Assembly: GCF_032586235.1 (NCBI RefSeq)
Contig: NZ_JAWHTD010000003.1
Location: 1-64,000, forward strand
Reading direction: 5' to 3'
DNA from: Aestuariicoccus sp032586235
GTDB taxonomy: Bacteria > Pseudomonadota > Alphaproteobacteria > Rhodobacterales > Rhodobacteraceae
DNA length: 64,000 bases
The notes below the pieces were generated by a model that saw only the letters and a list, made by a program, of their open reading frames with translations, was not told the DNA's origin and did not search any database. Shown piece by piece: positions 32,962-41,370 of this stretch. Positions within the stretch are counted from its first letter, which is position 1; every line of letters starts with the position of its first letter. The position numbers and the translations under genes were made by a program.

Positions 32962-33753
32962 TCAGCCCCGCAAGAGCGCCAGCGCCTGCGCGTGGACCGT
33001 GGTATTGGCCGCCGCGATGACTTGCCCGCCCTCGTGGGCCGGGCCGCCCTGCCAGTCGGTGACGATGCCGCCCGCCGCCTCGATCAGCGCGATGGGGGCG
33101 TGGATGTCGTAGGCGTTGAGCCCCGCCTCGATCACCAGGTCGATCTGCCCTGCCGCCAGCAGGGCATAGGCGTAGCAATCCATCCCGTAGCGGGTCAGCT
33201 GCACCTTTTGCGCGACGCGCTCGAACCCGGCGCGCTCTTCCGGGGTTCCGACCTCGGGGAAGGTGGTGAAAAGCAGCGCCTGTGACAGATCGCCAGTCTT
33301 GCGAGTTGCGAGGGGGCCGGTGCCATGCGGGCCGGCAAAGTCCGCCTGCCCGAAGCCCCCGGTGAACCGCTCGCCGATATAGGGCTGATCGACGATGCCC
33401 AGCAGCGGGCCGCTTTCGTCAGAGAGCGCGATCAGAACGCCCCAGGTCGGCGTGCCGCTCAGAAACCCGCGGGTGCCGTCGATCGGGTCGATCACCCAGG
33501 TCAGGCCCGAGGTTCCCTCGGTCGTGCCGAATTCCTCGCCCAGCACGGCGTCCATGGGCCGGTGTTGCGCCAGAAGATCACGAATGGCGCGTTCGGCGGC
33601 GCGATCCGCCTCGGTCACGGGATCAAAGCCGTCGCGGTCCTTGTTGTCGGCAGTCAGCGCATGGGTGCGAAAATGCGGCAAGATCGCTGCACGCGCGGCA
33701 TCTGCCAGCGCATGCGCGATCTTGAGAAGGTCAGTTTTTTCCAGTCCGTCCAA
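32962..33753 (-). CDS. HisN-like inositol-monophosphatase family phosphatase
   Basis: 263-aa Mg2+-dependent phosphatase. Motifs: DPVTEADRAAERAI, LGEEFG (metal-binding Glu), WVIDPIDGTRGFLSG (DPIDGT, metal ligands) and YDIHAPIALIEAAGG (final Asp). HisN-type members remove phosphate from histidinol phosphate; others act on inositol phosphates or 3'-phosphoadenosine phosphate. The sequence begins at a TTG codon (33753) with a weak ribosome-binding site, so the true start could differ slightly. A histidinol-phosphatase role is only likely if no other is found in the genome. Confidence 0.82.
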   Translation of the reverse strand: MDGLEKTDLLKIAHALADAARAAILPHFRTHALTADNKDRDGFDPVTEADRAAERAIRDLLAQHRPMDAVLGEEFGTTEGTSGLTWVIDPIDGTRGFLSGTPTWGVLIALSDESGPLLGIVDQPYIGERFTGGFGQADFAGPHGTGPLATRKTGDLSQALLFTTFPEVGTPEERAGFERVAQKVQLTRYGMDCYAYALLAAGQIDLVIEAGLNAYDIHAPIALIEAAGGIVTDWQGGPAHEGGQVIAAANTTVHAQALALLRG

Positions 33754-33806
33754 GGTCGGTGCTTTCGTTCCTGCGCACCGATGGCTAGCTCAGCCGCGCG
33801 CGCGGC

Positions 33807-34175
33807 TCAAGCCACGTCGGACAGAACGCGGGCCAGTTCGAACAGACGCCGGCGCTGGTTTTCCGGGATCGCGTAGTAGGACCGCACCAGATCGAGCGCT
33901 TCCTTGTCGCCCAGCAGGTCCGCCGGAACGCCTTCCTTCGACGAATCCGTCTGCTCTGCGTCAAGCCCTTCGAAGAAGAAGTTGACAGGCACCTCGAGCG
34001 CATCGGCGATGTCCCAAAGCCGGGACGCGCTGACCCGGTTCGCACCGGTTTCGTACTTCTGGATCTGCTGGAACTTGATCCCGACACGCTCCGCCAATTG
34101 CTGCTGGGTCATGCCGACAAGCCAGCGGCGGTGACGAATTCGTTTACCAACATGAACATCAACCGGATGGGCCAT
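33807..34175 (-). CDS. XRE-family regulator (PraR-like)
   Basis: 122-aa DNA-binding protein. N-terminal HTH: KRIRHRRWLVGMTQQQLAERVGIKFQQIQKYETGANRVSASRL (residues 11-53). A C-terminal region includes DKEALDLVRSYYAIPENQRRRLFELARVL. The arrangement and the VDVHVGKRIRHRR opening resemble PraR of rhizobia, a regulator affecting cell-surface and quorum traits, but that name is only by resemblance. The upstream 287 bp are AT-rich and separate it from the divergent quinone-oxidoreductase gene; a CG hairpin lies at about 34365-34392. Confidence 0.8.
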   Translation of the reverse strand: MAHPVDVHVGKRIRHRRWLVGMTQQQLAERVGIKFQQIQKYETGANRVSASRLWDIADALEVPVNFFFEGLDAEQTDSSKEGVPADLLGDKEALDLVRSYYAIPENQRRRLFELARVLSDVA

Positions 34176-34461
34176 TTTCGTATCCTTCTTGACCGTGCGA
34201 CTGCTTACAACAGCGACTCAGGCGAAATATCGCCACACAACTTCCGTGCGTTAGCAGATTTCCGCTTAACTGATGCTTAACGCTATATCGAATTGCAAGT
34301 TTTAAGCAAGAAATTTGCGCTCTGTTTACAATTGTTGGTAAATCAGTGGCGAAGTCGACGCATCGCCGCGCGGCCGCACGGGCGGCCGCGTCACATGAGG
34401 TTTGCCTTGCAGCGCATTGGTAAACGTGGGATTCCTTGGCTGTCAACGCCCCTGAAAGGAC

Positions 34462-35430
34462 ATGCCGATGCGCGCGCTTCATGTCACGTCACACAGTCAG
34501 CCGCCCGAGCTGCTTGATGTTAGCTTACCTAACGTCAACACCGGACAGATTCGCGTGAGGATTGAGGCGTGCGGACTGAATTTCGCCGATCTGCTGATGA
34601 TGAACGGCACCTATCAGGACACGCCCGACCTGCCCTTCACCCTGGGCATGGAGGTGGCCGGGCGCGTCGATGCGGTGGCCGGGGACGTGACCGGCTGGGC
34701 CGAGGGCGACCGCGTGGCGGTCTTCGGCGGTCAGGGCGGGCTGGCGGAATACGGTGTGTTCGACGCCAACCGCGCCGTGCACCTGCCCGAAGACATGAGC
34801 GCGACCGACGCCGCCGCCTTCCAGATCGCCTATGGCACCAGCCATGTCGCACTGTCGCATCGCGCCCGCCTGCAGCCGGGCGAGACGCTGCTGGTGCTCG
34901 GGGCCGCGGGCGGGGTCGGCCTGACCGCGGTCGAGATCGGCAAGGTCATGGGGGCGCGTGTCGTGGCCTGCGCCCGCGGCGCTGAAAAGCTTGAGGCGGC
35001 GAAGGCCGCCGGCGCGGACGTGCTGATCGACGCGGCCACGCAGGACATCCGCGCCGAGATGAAGGCGCTTGGCGGGGCGGATGTGGTCTATGACCCGGTG
35101 GGGGGCGAGCAATTCACCGCCGCCTTCCGCAGCTGCCGCCCCGAGGCGCGCATTCTCAGCATCGGCTTCGCCAGCGGCGAGGTGCCGCAGATCAAGGCCA
35201 ACCATCTGTTGGTCAAGAATATTTCGGTGCTGGGGCTCTATTGGGGCGGCTACCTGGCTTTCCGCCCCGAGGTCGTCACCGACTCGCTTGCGACGCTGAT
35301 GGAGTGGTATTCCGCCGGCCGGATCAAACCGCATGTCAGCCATGTGCTGCCGCTCGACCGGGCGGCCGAGGGGCTGGAGCTGTTGCGCAGCCGCAAGTCG
35401 ACCGGCAAGGTCGTCATCACCATCGGCTGA
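34462..35430 (+). CDS. NADPH:quinone oxidoreductase-type zinc-binding dehydrogenase family protein
   Basis: 322-aa medium-chain dehydrogenase of the quinone oxidoreductase group. GroES-like N-terminus: CGLNFADLLMMNGTYQ, PFTLGMEVAGRV. The Rossmann part is GETLLVLGAAGGVGLTAVEIGKVMGARVVAC (about residues 140-165). It lacks the usual catalytic zinc Cys cluster, as expected of QOR-type members. ATG at 34462 is preceded by GAAAGGAC. A LysR regulator on the opposite strand ends 4 bp after its stop, so they converge and are not co-transcribed. Substrate likely a quinone or enone; not certain. Confidence 0.85.
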   Translation: MPMRALHVTSHSQPPELLDVSLPNVNTGQIRVRIEACGLNFADLLMMNGTYQDTPDLPFTLGMEVAGRVDAVAGDVTGWAEGDRVAVFGGQGGLAEYGVFDANRAVHLPEDMSATDAAAFQIAYGTSHVALSHRARLQPGETLLVLGAAGGVGLTAVEIGKVMGARVVACARGAEKLEAAKAAGADVLIDAATQDIRAEMKALGGADVVYDPVGGEQFTAAFRSCRPEARILSIGFASGEVPQIKANHLLVKNISVLGLYWGGYLAFRPEVVTDSLATLMEWYSAGRIKPHVSHVLPLDRAAEGLELLRSRKSTGKVVITIG

Positions 35431-35433
35431 GGC

Positions 35434-36312
35434 TCATTCGGCGGCCAGATCGGTCTTGCCCGTGGCCAGAACGCCGAATTCCTGCCGCAGGAAACCGGCC
35501 AGAGCATCGGTGATCTGCGGCTGGCCGTTGCCGGCGTACATCACGACCTTCTGCGTCCCGAGGTCGGGCAATCCGGCAGAGGCGGGGATCTGTTCATAAT
35601 AGGGCGTCTCGTGGCCCTCCAGCACGGCGGTGACCGCCATATCGGCGCTTACCGTCACCTCGATGGCGCGGTCGCTATCGGCGTTGACGGCCAGCTCCCA
35701 CGCGATATCGCCCGCGTCCAGAGCGGCAATCGCTCCCGGGCTAAAGGCGCAATGACCGCTGAAAGCCACCCGTAGGGGACGCTGCTGGAACGCCTGCCCG
35801 CCGGACGCGCCGTACCAGCGCAGCGGCACGTCTAGCAGCACCTCGCCACCGCGGTCCGGCGCGGGCTCGGTGGTCAGGATGATATCCGCCCCACCGCGCG
35901 CGAACTGCGCCTTCAAATCTGAGGTATAAGAGCTGTGAAGCTGAAGTTTCACACGCGGGAAGGCGCGCTGCATCTGCTTCATGACACGCGGGATCGCCGG
36001 GTAGATGATGTCGTGCGGCGCGCCCAGGATGATCTCGCCCTCCCATTCCTGCGCGGTCAGCTTGGCGTAAATCTCGTCGTTGAGCGCCACCATCTTTTGC
36101 GCATACCCAAGCAGTTGCTGACCGGCAGGCGTCAACACCACCCCGCGCCCCGACCGTTCCAGCACCTTCTGGTCCAGCAATTCCTCTAGCCGCTTGAGCT
36201 GCATCGACACGGCCGATTGCGTCAGGTTTAGAAACCCCGCGGCCCGCGTCACGCCGCCGGATTCGGCAACCGCCACGAAGGACCGCAGCGTGGTGATGTC
36301 GAGATTGCGCAT
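35434..36312 (-). CDS. LysR-family transcriptional regulator
   Basis: 292-aa LTTR. N-terminal HTH: TLRSFVAVAESGGVTRAAGFLNLTQSAVSMQLKRLEELL (residues 8-46), followed by the effector domain with EIILGAPHDIIYPAIPRVMKQM and DIAWELAVNADSDRAIEVTVSAD. It faces a DUF1127 gene across 125 bp, a pairing seen repeatedly in this family of bacteria, so it may regulate that gene. No adjacent enzyme suggests an effector. The divergent stretch holds AT-rich T-N11-A-like motifs but I did not identify a firm LTTR box. Confidence 0.88.
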   Translation of the reverse strand: MRNLDITTLRSFVAVAESGGVTRAAGFLNLTQSAVSMQLKRLEELLDQKVLERSGRGVVLTPAGQQLLGYAQKMVALNDEIYAKLTAQEWEGEIILGAPHDIIYPAIPRVMKQMQRAFPRVKLQLHSSYTSDLKAQFARGGADIILTTEPAPDRGGEVLLDVPLRWYGASGGQAFQQRPLRVAFSGHCAFSPGAIAALDAGDIAWELAVNADSDRAIEVTVSADMAVTAVLEGHETPYYEQIPASAGLPDLGTQKVVMYAGNGQPQITDALAGFLRQEFGVLATGKTDLAAE

Positions 36313-36437
36313 TGATCACACTCCGTGATACGTCCGTTAATGAACATTCGTTTCACTTATCATACGCCGTCAGGTTAATCCATCAACATAAAACATGGGA
36401 ACCGCCCATTTCATCACAATATGTGAAGGATAAGATC

Positions 36438-36644
36438 ATGAGCTTTGTTGAAATCACCCGCCACATGCCGCAACCCCTCGATCTGGCGCGGATGCTTCGG
36501 ACATGGGCCGCGCTGGCCCGTCAACGCCGCGCGCTGGCCAAACTGGATGCGGATACCCTGCGCGACGTGGGAATTACCGCGGATGAGGCGACAATCGAGG
36601 CAAAAAGGCCCGTTTGGGATGCGCCGAGGAATTGGTACATCTAA
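36438..36644 (+). CDS. DUF1127 domain protein
   Basis: 68-aa basic protein whose C-terminal half is the DUF1127 motif RQRRALAKLDADTLRDVGITADEATIEAKRPVWD. The start at ATG 36438 has GAAGGA eight bases upstream. Short DUF1127 proteins such as Rhodobacter CcaF1 are abundant in Rhodobacteraceae, are often stress-induced and can bind RNA. The divergent LysR gene may control it. No terminator was seen before the next gene. Confidence 0.88.
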   Translation: MSFVEITRHMPQPLDLARMLRTWAALARQRRALAKLDADTLRDVGITADEATIEAKRPVWDAPRNWYI

Positions 36645-36760
36645 AACAGACGATTTCGGTCGGAATGCCGCCGCTTCGCCTTGAAAATCGTGTTGGCTTT
36701 GCCAATATCTGAGACACAAACCGTCAACCGACGGGGAAAAGGTTCAAAACGGAGGCTTTA

Positions 36761-37504
36761 ATGGCGGAATTCAACACCATCCGGGCGGCTGGCGTCTCTG
36801 GCGCACGCGCGGCCCAGATCGACGAGGGCCTGCGCGCCCACATGAACAAGGTCTATGGCACGATGTCGGTCGGCATGCTGCTGACCTTCGCCGTGGCATG
36901 GGCTGTGGGCACCAGCCCGCAACTGCTGGGCGTGTTCCGCGACCCGGCCACGCTGCAACCCAACATTCTGGGCTGGATCGTGATGTTCGCCCCGCTGATC
37001 ATGGTGTTCGCCTTCAGCGCGGCAATCAACAAGCTGTCCGCCGCTGGCGCGCAGACGTTCTTCTACGCCTTCGCCTCGGTCATGGGTCTGTCGCTGTCGT
37101 GGATCTTCGTGGCCTTCACCGGCTTCTCGATCGCGCAGGTGTTCCTGGTGACCTCGATCGCCTTTGCTGGCCTGTCGCTCTGGGGCTACACCACCAAAAA
37201 GGACATCTCGGGCTGGGGCAGCTTCCTGATCATGGGCGTCATCGGCCTGATCGTGGCCTCGATCATCAACATCTTCCTGGGCTCGCCCGCGATCATGTTC
37301 GCGATCTCGATCCTGGGCGTGCTGATCTTCGCCGGCCTCACGGCCTATGACACGCAGTCGATCAAGAACGAATACCTGGAACATGCCGTGCATGGCGATC
37401 AGGAATGGCTGGGCAAGTCGGCCATCCTCGGCGCGCTGCGGCTCTACCTGGACTTCATCAACATGTTCATGTTCCTGCTGCAGCTGCTCGGCAACCGCGA
37501 GTAA
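36761..37504 (+). CDS. Bax inhibitor-1 (YccA) family membrane protein
   Basis: 247-aa, seven-TM BI-1/YccA-like protein. The TM segments run from MSVGMLLTFAVAWAVGTS through MFAPLIMVFAFSAAINKL, AFASVMGLSLSWIFVAF, VFLVTSIAFAGLSLWGYTT, ILGVLIFAGLTAYDTQSIKNEYLE (with the family Asp) to LRLYLDFINMFMFLLQLLGNR. A family member is a pH-sensitive calcium leak in Bacillus; E. coli YccA modulates FtsH. ACGGAGG is correctly placed upstream. A strong terminator follows at 37527. Confidence 0.92.
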   Translation: MAEFNTIRAAGVSGARAAQIDEGLRAHMNKVYGTMSVGMLLTFAVAWAVGTSPQLLGVFRDPATLQPNILGWIVMFAPLIMVFAFSAAINKLSAAGAQTFFYAFASVMGLSLSWIFVAFTGFSIAQVFLVTSIAFAGLSLWGYTTKKDISGWGSFLIMGVIGLIVASIINIFLGSPAIMFAISILGVLIFAGLTAYDTQSIKNEYLEHAVHGDQEWLGKSAILGALRLYLDFINMFMFLLQLLGNRE

Positions 37505-37526
37505 TCCTGCGTAACATCGTCAAACG

Positions 37527-37556
37527 GGGGCCGGTCCAAGCGACCGGCCCTTTTTC
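37527..37556 (+). terminator. Rho-independent terminator after the BI-1 gene
   Basis: GGGCCGGTC (37529-37537) and GACCGGCCC (37542-37550) form a 9-bp stem followed directly by TTTTT and C. A textbook intrinsic terminator ending 52 bp after the stop. Confidence 0.92.
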
Positions 37557-37571
37557 ATTAAAGGGGCCGAA

Positions 37572-38027
37572 ATGCCGATCATCACCGAAACGGATGTGAA
37601 ACGCGAAGGCGGCTCGGGCGCCATCGGAACCTACGAAGCGCTGCTCTTTTCCGACAGTGGCGGGCTGACCCAGTTCGGGGCTTTCGTGGAAATCCTGCAG
37701 GCGGGCGCGCGCTCTTCGGTCAAGCATTGGCACCGGATCGAGGACGAGATGGTCTATATGCTGGCGGGCGAGGCGATCCTGCATGAGGGCGAGACGGAAC
37801 ACATCCTGCGCCCGGGCGATGCCGCGACGTTCCGTGCGGGCGACCCGGCGGGCCATTGCCTGGAAAACCGTTCCGTCGGCCCGGTACGCTACCTGGTGAT
37901 CGGCACCCGCAGCGGCGGCGATACCGTCACCTATCCAGATGACAACCGCGTGCTCGACATGCGGCGCGACGGGATCACCAGACATTGGACCGACCTCGAC
38001 GGCCATCCCGCCGATCCGCTGCCCTGA
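37572..38027 (+). CDS. cupin domain protein
   Basis: 151-aa single cupin. Motif 1 is VKHWHRIEDEMVYMLAGEAILHEG (metal-binding His/Glu) and motif 2 is LRPGDAATFRAGDPAGHCLENRS (Asp, His). N-terminal MPIITETDVKREGGSGAI is short. Cupins of this size include dioxygenases, isomerases and storage-like proteins; no neighbour suggests which. It starts 45 bases after the preceding stop-terminator, in a region of short transcription units. Confidence 0.8.
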   Translation: MPIITETDVKREGGSGAIGTYEALLFSDSGGLTQFGAFVEILQAGARSSVKHWHRIEDEMVYMLAGEAILHEGETEHILRPGDAATFRAGDPAGHCLENRSVGPVRYLVIGTRSGGDTVTYPDDNRVLDMRRDGITRHWTDLDGHPADPLP

Positions 38028-38031
38028 AGCC

Positions 38032-38535
38032 CTAAAGCTGCGCCACCATGAAAACGGCGCGGAACGGGATGCCCGGGCGGAGGGCGATCTCGATCTCGGC
38101 CTGCTGCACAAAGCCCATCGCCTGATAGAACGGCACGGCGGTCAGTGTGCTCTGGCACTGCATCTGCATCATCCCGCTGGCGCGCGCCTGAAACAGCACT
38201 TGCTGCAACAGCATCCGTCCCACACCCCGGCGCAGATAGTCAGGATCGGTGGCGACGTGGCGGATATGCCCGACGCCCCGCGCCCCGGGCCGCCCGCCCG
38301 GCGCCTGCATCGACCAGCCGCCCGCGCCTACGATAACGCCCTCCTGCGCGGCCACCAGAAACTGCCCCGACGCCAGCAGCGCCGGCTGCGCCCGCGCGAT
38401 CAGGGGGACGGCGGTGACCAGCACCTACGGCGGATAATCGGCGGCCAAAAGCCGCGTGTAGCTGCGCTCGAACAGGCGGTCGAGTGCGGCGATATCGTCG
38501 CGCCCGGCCACGCGCAGGTGGATCGCTGCGGTCAT
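38032..38535 (-). pseudogene. GNAT-family N-acetyltransferase interrupted by an amber codon
   Basis: The full frame from ATG 38535 (MTAAIHLRVAGRDDIAALD) to the stop at 38032 has 168 codons, with the GNAT fold ATDPDYLRRGVGRMLLQQVLFQARASGMMQ and FYQAMGFVQQAEIEIAL. Codon 37 (38425-38427) reads TAG, and the next codon is GTG (38424). A single base change would restore an uninterrupted frame. Either the gene is dead, the base is an error, or translation restarts at the GTG to give a truncated acetyltransferase. I call it a pseudogene provisionally. Confidence 0.75.
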
Positions 38536-38575
38536 GATGCCCTCCTTCGCGCAGAGCTTGCGCCGGTTCCCACCA

Positions 38576-38610
38576 CAGCAAAAAGCCGCGCCGGGAGGTC
38601 CCGCGCGGCC
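38576..38610 (-). terminator. Rho-independent terminator of rpmG
   Basis: GCCGCGC (38585-38591) and GCGCGGC (38603-38609) pair with a short inner stem GGG/CCC; read on the minus strand it is followed by TTTTT. It lies about 25 bp past the rpmG stop. Confidence 0.8.
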
Positions 38611-38634
38611 TTTTGGAAATCCTGTCAGGCGATC

Positions 38635-38802
38635 TTACTTGATCTTGCCTTCCTTGTATTCGACATGCTTGCGCGCGACCGGATCGTATTTGCGTACGGT
38701 CATCTTCTCGGTCATCGTGCGCGCGTTCTTCTTGGTCACGTAAAAGTGGCCCGTGCCCGCGGTCGAGTTCAGGCGGATCTTGATGGTGGTCGGCTTCGCC
38801 AT
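38635..38802 (-). CDS. rpmG: 50S ribosomal protein L33
   Basis: 55-aa ribosomal protein: MAKPTTIKIRLNSTAGTGHF (1-20), then YVTKKNARTMTEKMTVRK and YDPVARKHVEYKEGK. This is the alphaproteobacterial L33 without the zinc-binding Cys pairs, so it is the zinc-independent (C-) form. It has its own terminator and lies next to rnpB. It binds the E site side of 23S rRNA. Confidence 0.96.
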   Translation of the reverse strand: MAKPTTIKIRLNSTAGTGHFYVTKKNARTMTEKMTVRKYDPVARKHVEYKEGKIK

Positions 38803-38904
38803 GGGGTGTCTCCTGCATCAGGGGTGCTGGCCCCCGAGAAATCCTTGAAGCGCCCTTTTACCCACGCCCGGCGGCGAGTCAACCGGCCGGACCCCAGAAA
38901 ATCA

Positions 38905-39313
38905 TGCGCGGAGGGCCTGTAAGCCGGATTCTGTTCCCCCCGCGCCGCAGCCCGGGGTTCGACGGCCATTCCTCTGGGCCGCGCGTCGCCACGCGGCTCA
39001 AGCTGCCAACCCGGACCCCTCGGGCTGAAGCGGCCCTGCGGCGATATCCCCGAGGGGATCAGCCCGCTCGGGGTCCCTATTTGGCATTGCTCCCGGTGGG
39101 GCTTGCCATGCGGGCGCTGTTGCCAGCCCCCCGGTGGGCTCTTACCCCACCATTTCACCCTGACCTGCCGCGGGCGGCTGGCGGTATCATTTCTGTGGCG
39201 CTTTCCGTCGGGTTGCCCCGCCCGGGCGTTACCCGGCACCGGCGCTTCGGCGAGTCCGGACTTTCCTCGAACCGGCCCAAGGGCCCGCCCGCGGCCGTCC
39301 GGCCCTCCGCGCA
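38905..39313 (-). ncRNA. rnpB: RNase P RNA (type A)
   Basis: The ribozyme that cuts 5' leaders off tRNA precursors. Outer stem P1 is GCGCGGAGGGCC (38907-38918) paired with GGCCCTCCGCGC (39301-39312). The near-universal 5' core GAGGAAAGTCCGGACTC and the 3' core ACAGAATCCGGCTTACAGGC are present on the minus strand, about 410 nt in total. Ends are set at the P1 stem. It lies between rpmG and a family A repeat. Confidence 0.95.
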
Positions 39314-39363
39314 GACCCGCACCTAAGCACCCGGGCGCACCACGTCAACGACGATGCGCCACG

Positions 39364-39395
39364 CCCCCTGCTTCTTCTTGGCAAAAATACTCAAA
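39364..39395 (-). repeat. intergenic repeat, family A, copy 3 (inverted)
   Basis: On the minus strand the core reads GAGTATTTTTGCCAAGAAG (within 39371-39392) followed by AAGCAGGGGG, so this copy is opposite to the other family A copies in the window. It lies between the rnpB 5' end and the stop of the hydrolase gene. The hairpin usually found before the core is not obvious here. Confidence 0.7.
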
Positions 39396-39427
39396 ATCCG
39401 CCCACCGCCGCCCGCACAACGCCCCAA

Positions 39428-40138
39428 TCAGCGCAGAACCATCGGCTGCCGCATCCATTCGCGCAGCGCGTCGGTGGTGGCGTCCGGCTGTTCCAGCGTC
39501 GGCAGATGCCCCGCCCCCTCGATCACACGCAATTCCGCATGAGGGATCAGCTCGGCCATGAACTCGTGCCGCTTGACCGGACAAAGCGCATCGTGCGCGC
39601 CGCAGAGCACCAGCGCCGGCTGGCGCATCTTGCGCAGGGTGGCCTGCTGGTCCTTGCGCCGCTGCAGCGCGCGCGACTGGCGCACGAAGATCTCGGGCCC
39701 CAGCGCCTGGGCCATGTCCATCACCAGATCGAGCACTTCGTTGCGCCAGGGGCCGGGGGCCAGGTAGTTGGGCTTCATCTCGTCGCGCATCACCTCGGCC
39801 AGGCGCCCGGCGCGCACCTTCACGATCTGCGGATCGCGGGTGGCTGCGACCTGCGGGGTTTCGGCCAGCGGATTGGTGTCCATCAGCGCCAGGCGGCTGA
39901 CCCGGTCCGGCGCGCGGCGCAAAAGCTCCATCGCCACGATTCCGCCCATCGACAGCCCCGCCAGCGCAAAGCGCTTGGGCAGCACGTCCAGCAGGCCCGA
40001 GGCGATCTCCTCGATCCGCTCACCCTGTGTGATCGGCCCGACCGTCACCGCGTAATCGCGCGAAAGCTCGGCGATCTGCGGGCCGAAAAGCCGGGCGTCG
40101 CACATCATGCCCGGCAGAAAGACGATGGGTTCGGTCAT
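39428..40138 (-). CDS. alpha/beta hydrolase
   Basis: 236-aa alpha/beta-hydrolase. The nucleophile elbow is ALAGLSMGGIVAMEL (G-x-S-x-G, about residue 86), with ALVLCGAHDALCPVKRHEF supplying the Asp and IEGAGHLPTLEQPD the His. It is the last gene of the minus-strand catabolic cluster, six bases after the preceding gene, so an ester or C-C hydrolase step in that pathway is likely. No substrate is shown. The ATG at 40138 gives the standard N-terminus. Confidence 0.85.
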   Translation of the reverse strand: MTEPIVFLPGMMCDARLFGPQIAELSRDYAVTVGPITQGERIEEIASGLLDVLPKRFALAGLSMGGIVAMELLRRAPDRVSRLALMDTNPLAETPQVAATRDPQIVKVRAGRLAEVMRDEMKPNYLAPGPWRNEVLDLVMDMAQALGPEIFVRQSRALQRRKDQQATLRKMRQPALVLCGAHDALCPVKRHEFMAELIPHAELRVIEGAGHLPTLEQPDATTDALREWMRQPMVLR

Positions 40139-40144
40139 GTCCGC

Positions 40145-41278
40145 TCAGACCCTCGCCGAGGCCAGCCTTGCCCCTTCCGACAGCGCCGCCAGCTTGGCAT
40201 AGGCGATCTCGGGGTCCACGGCGCCGAAGCCCGCAAAGGTGCCAAAGCCGCAATCGCTGCCCGCGATCACGCGGTCCGCGCCGACGATCCCGGTGAACCG
40301 CTCGATCCGCTGGGCCACCACCTCGGGGTGCTCGACAAAATTCGTCGTACTGTCGATCACGCCGGGCACCAGGATCTTGTCGTCCGGAATCTCGGCCCGG
40401 CGGTCACGGAACACGGTCCATTCATGGGCATGGCGGGGGTTCGACGTCTCAAAGAGCACCTGCGACGCATTGGCCCGCATCAGCGTGCCAAAGACCTTGT
40501 CCATGTCGATATCGCAGACATGCGGGCCCTCATAATTGCCCCAGCAGATGTGTACCCGGACCCGCGCGGGGTCGATGCCCGCCAGCGCGTGGTTCAACGC
40601 CTCGATGTGGCCCTCGGCGATCTTGACGAATTCGGCGTCGCTCAGATCGGCGAAAAGCATGTGGCGCGACAGCGCCAGATCCGGGCAATCCAGCTGCAGC
40701 ATCAGCCCGGCGCCCACGATGGTGCGGTATTCGTCGCGCATCGCATCGGCCAGCGCCGCCAGATAGGCATCGCGGGTCTTGTAAAAGGCGTTCTGCAGAA
40801 AGAGCGAGATCACCCCCGGCGAGGCGGCGTTCATGAACCCCGCCTCGGCCCCATGCGCGGCCATCCCGGCCTTGAGATTGGCGATATCGGTTTCCAGCTC
40901 GCCCTGGCCCTTCGAGCGCACTTCGCCCACGCACATGGGCCGGGCGTATTTCGGCGTGCCGCCCTCGTTCCTGAGCCGCTCGAGGAACGAGGGAAACAGC
41001 TTCAGATCGGCGGGCGCGTTGCGCGGGCTGTCGCCGTCAAAGCCGGTGTAGCGGTCCTTGACGTAGGTTGCGTAGCTGATCTTCGAGGTTTCGCCGTCGC
41101 TCACCACGTCGATCCCCGCCTCGACCTGCCGGCGCACCGTTTCGGCCGCGGCCTCGGTCATCGCCGCGTCGAATTCGGCGGCGTCGTAGGGCGTGCCGTT
41201 TTCCCGTGCGAAGATGAAATCGACGACCTTCTGCGTGCGCGGCAGACTGCCGACGTGGGTTGTTCTGATCCTGGTCAT
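40145..41278 (-). CDS. MetE C-terminal-domain (cobalamin-independent methionine synthase II-like) protein
   Basis: 377-aa protein with the zinc-dependent MetE/UROD-like barrel: TTHVGSLPRTQKVVDF, VVSDGETSKISYATYVKDRYTGF, VHICWGNYEGPH (His-x-Cys zinc ligands) and GSDCGFGTFAG (third ligand Cys). These ligands are conserved, so metal and thiol activation are expected. Stand-alone homologues transfer methyl groups to thiols, break S-methyl compounds, or act like coenzyme M transferases. Sitting in a catabolic cluster, it more likely processes a methylated or thiol intermediate than makes methionine. Start at 41278 follows AGGGGGCAAC. Confidence 0.85.
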   Translation of the reverse strand: MTRIRTTHVGSLPRTQKVVDFIFARENGTPYDAAEFDAAMTEAAAETVRRQVEAGIDVVSDGETSKISYATYVKDRYTGFDGDSPRNAPADLKLFPSFLERLRNEGGTPKYARPMCVGEVRSKGQGELETDIANLKAGMAAHGAEAGFMNAASPGVISLFLQNAFYKTRDAYLAALADAMRDEYRTIVGAGLMLQLDCPDLALSRHMLFADLSDAEFVKIAEGHIEALNHALAGIDPARVRVHICWGNYEGPHVCDIDMDKVFGTLMRANASQVLFETSNPRHAHEWTVFRDRRAEIPDDKILVPGVIDSTTNFVEHPEVVAQRIERFTGIVGADRVIAGSDCGFGTFAGFGAVDPEIAYAKLAALSEGARLASARV

Positions 41279-41370
41279 GTTGCCCCCTGCCCTGACGGCT
41301 TTTCGCTTTCCCGCAACGGTATCAGACAGCACGCCGAAGGGAAGCGGGGACCCCCGGTGCGGTGCAAAGA

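Noticed and set aside
38907..39312. Small ORFs over the RNase P RNA
   Set aside because: The conserved RNase P core sequences and P1 stem explain the region; the ORFs are incidental.
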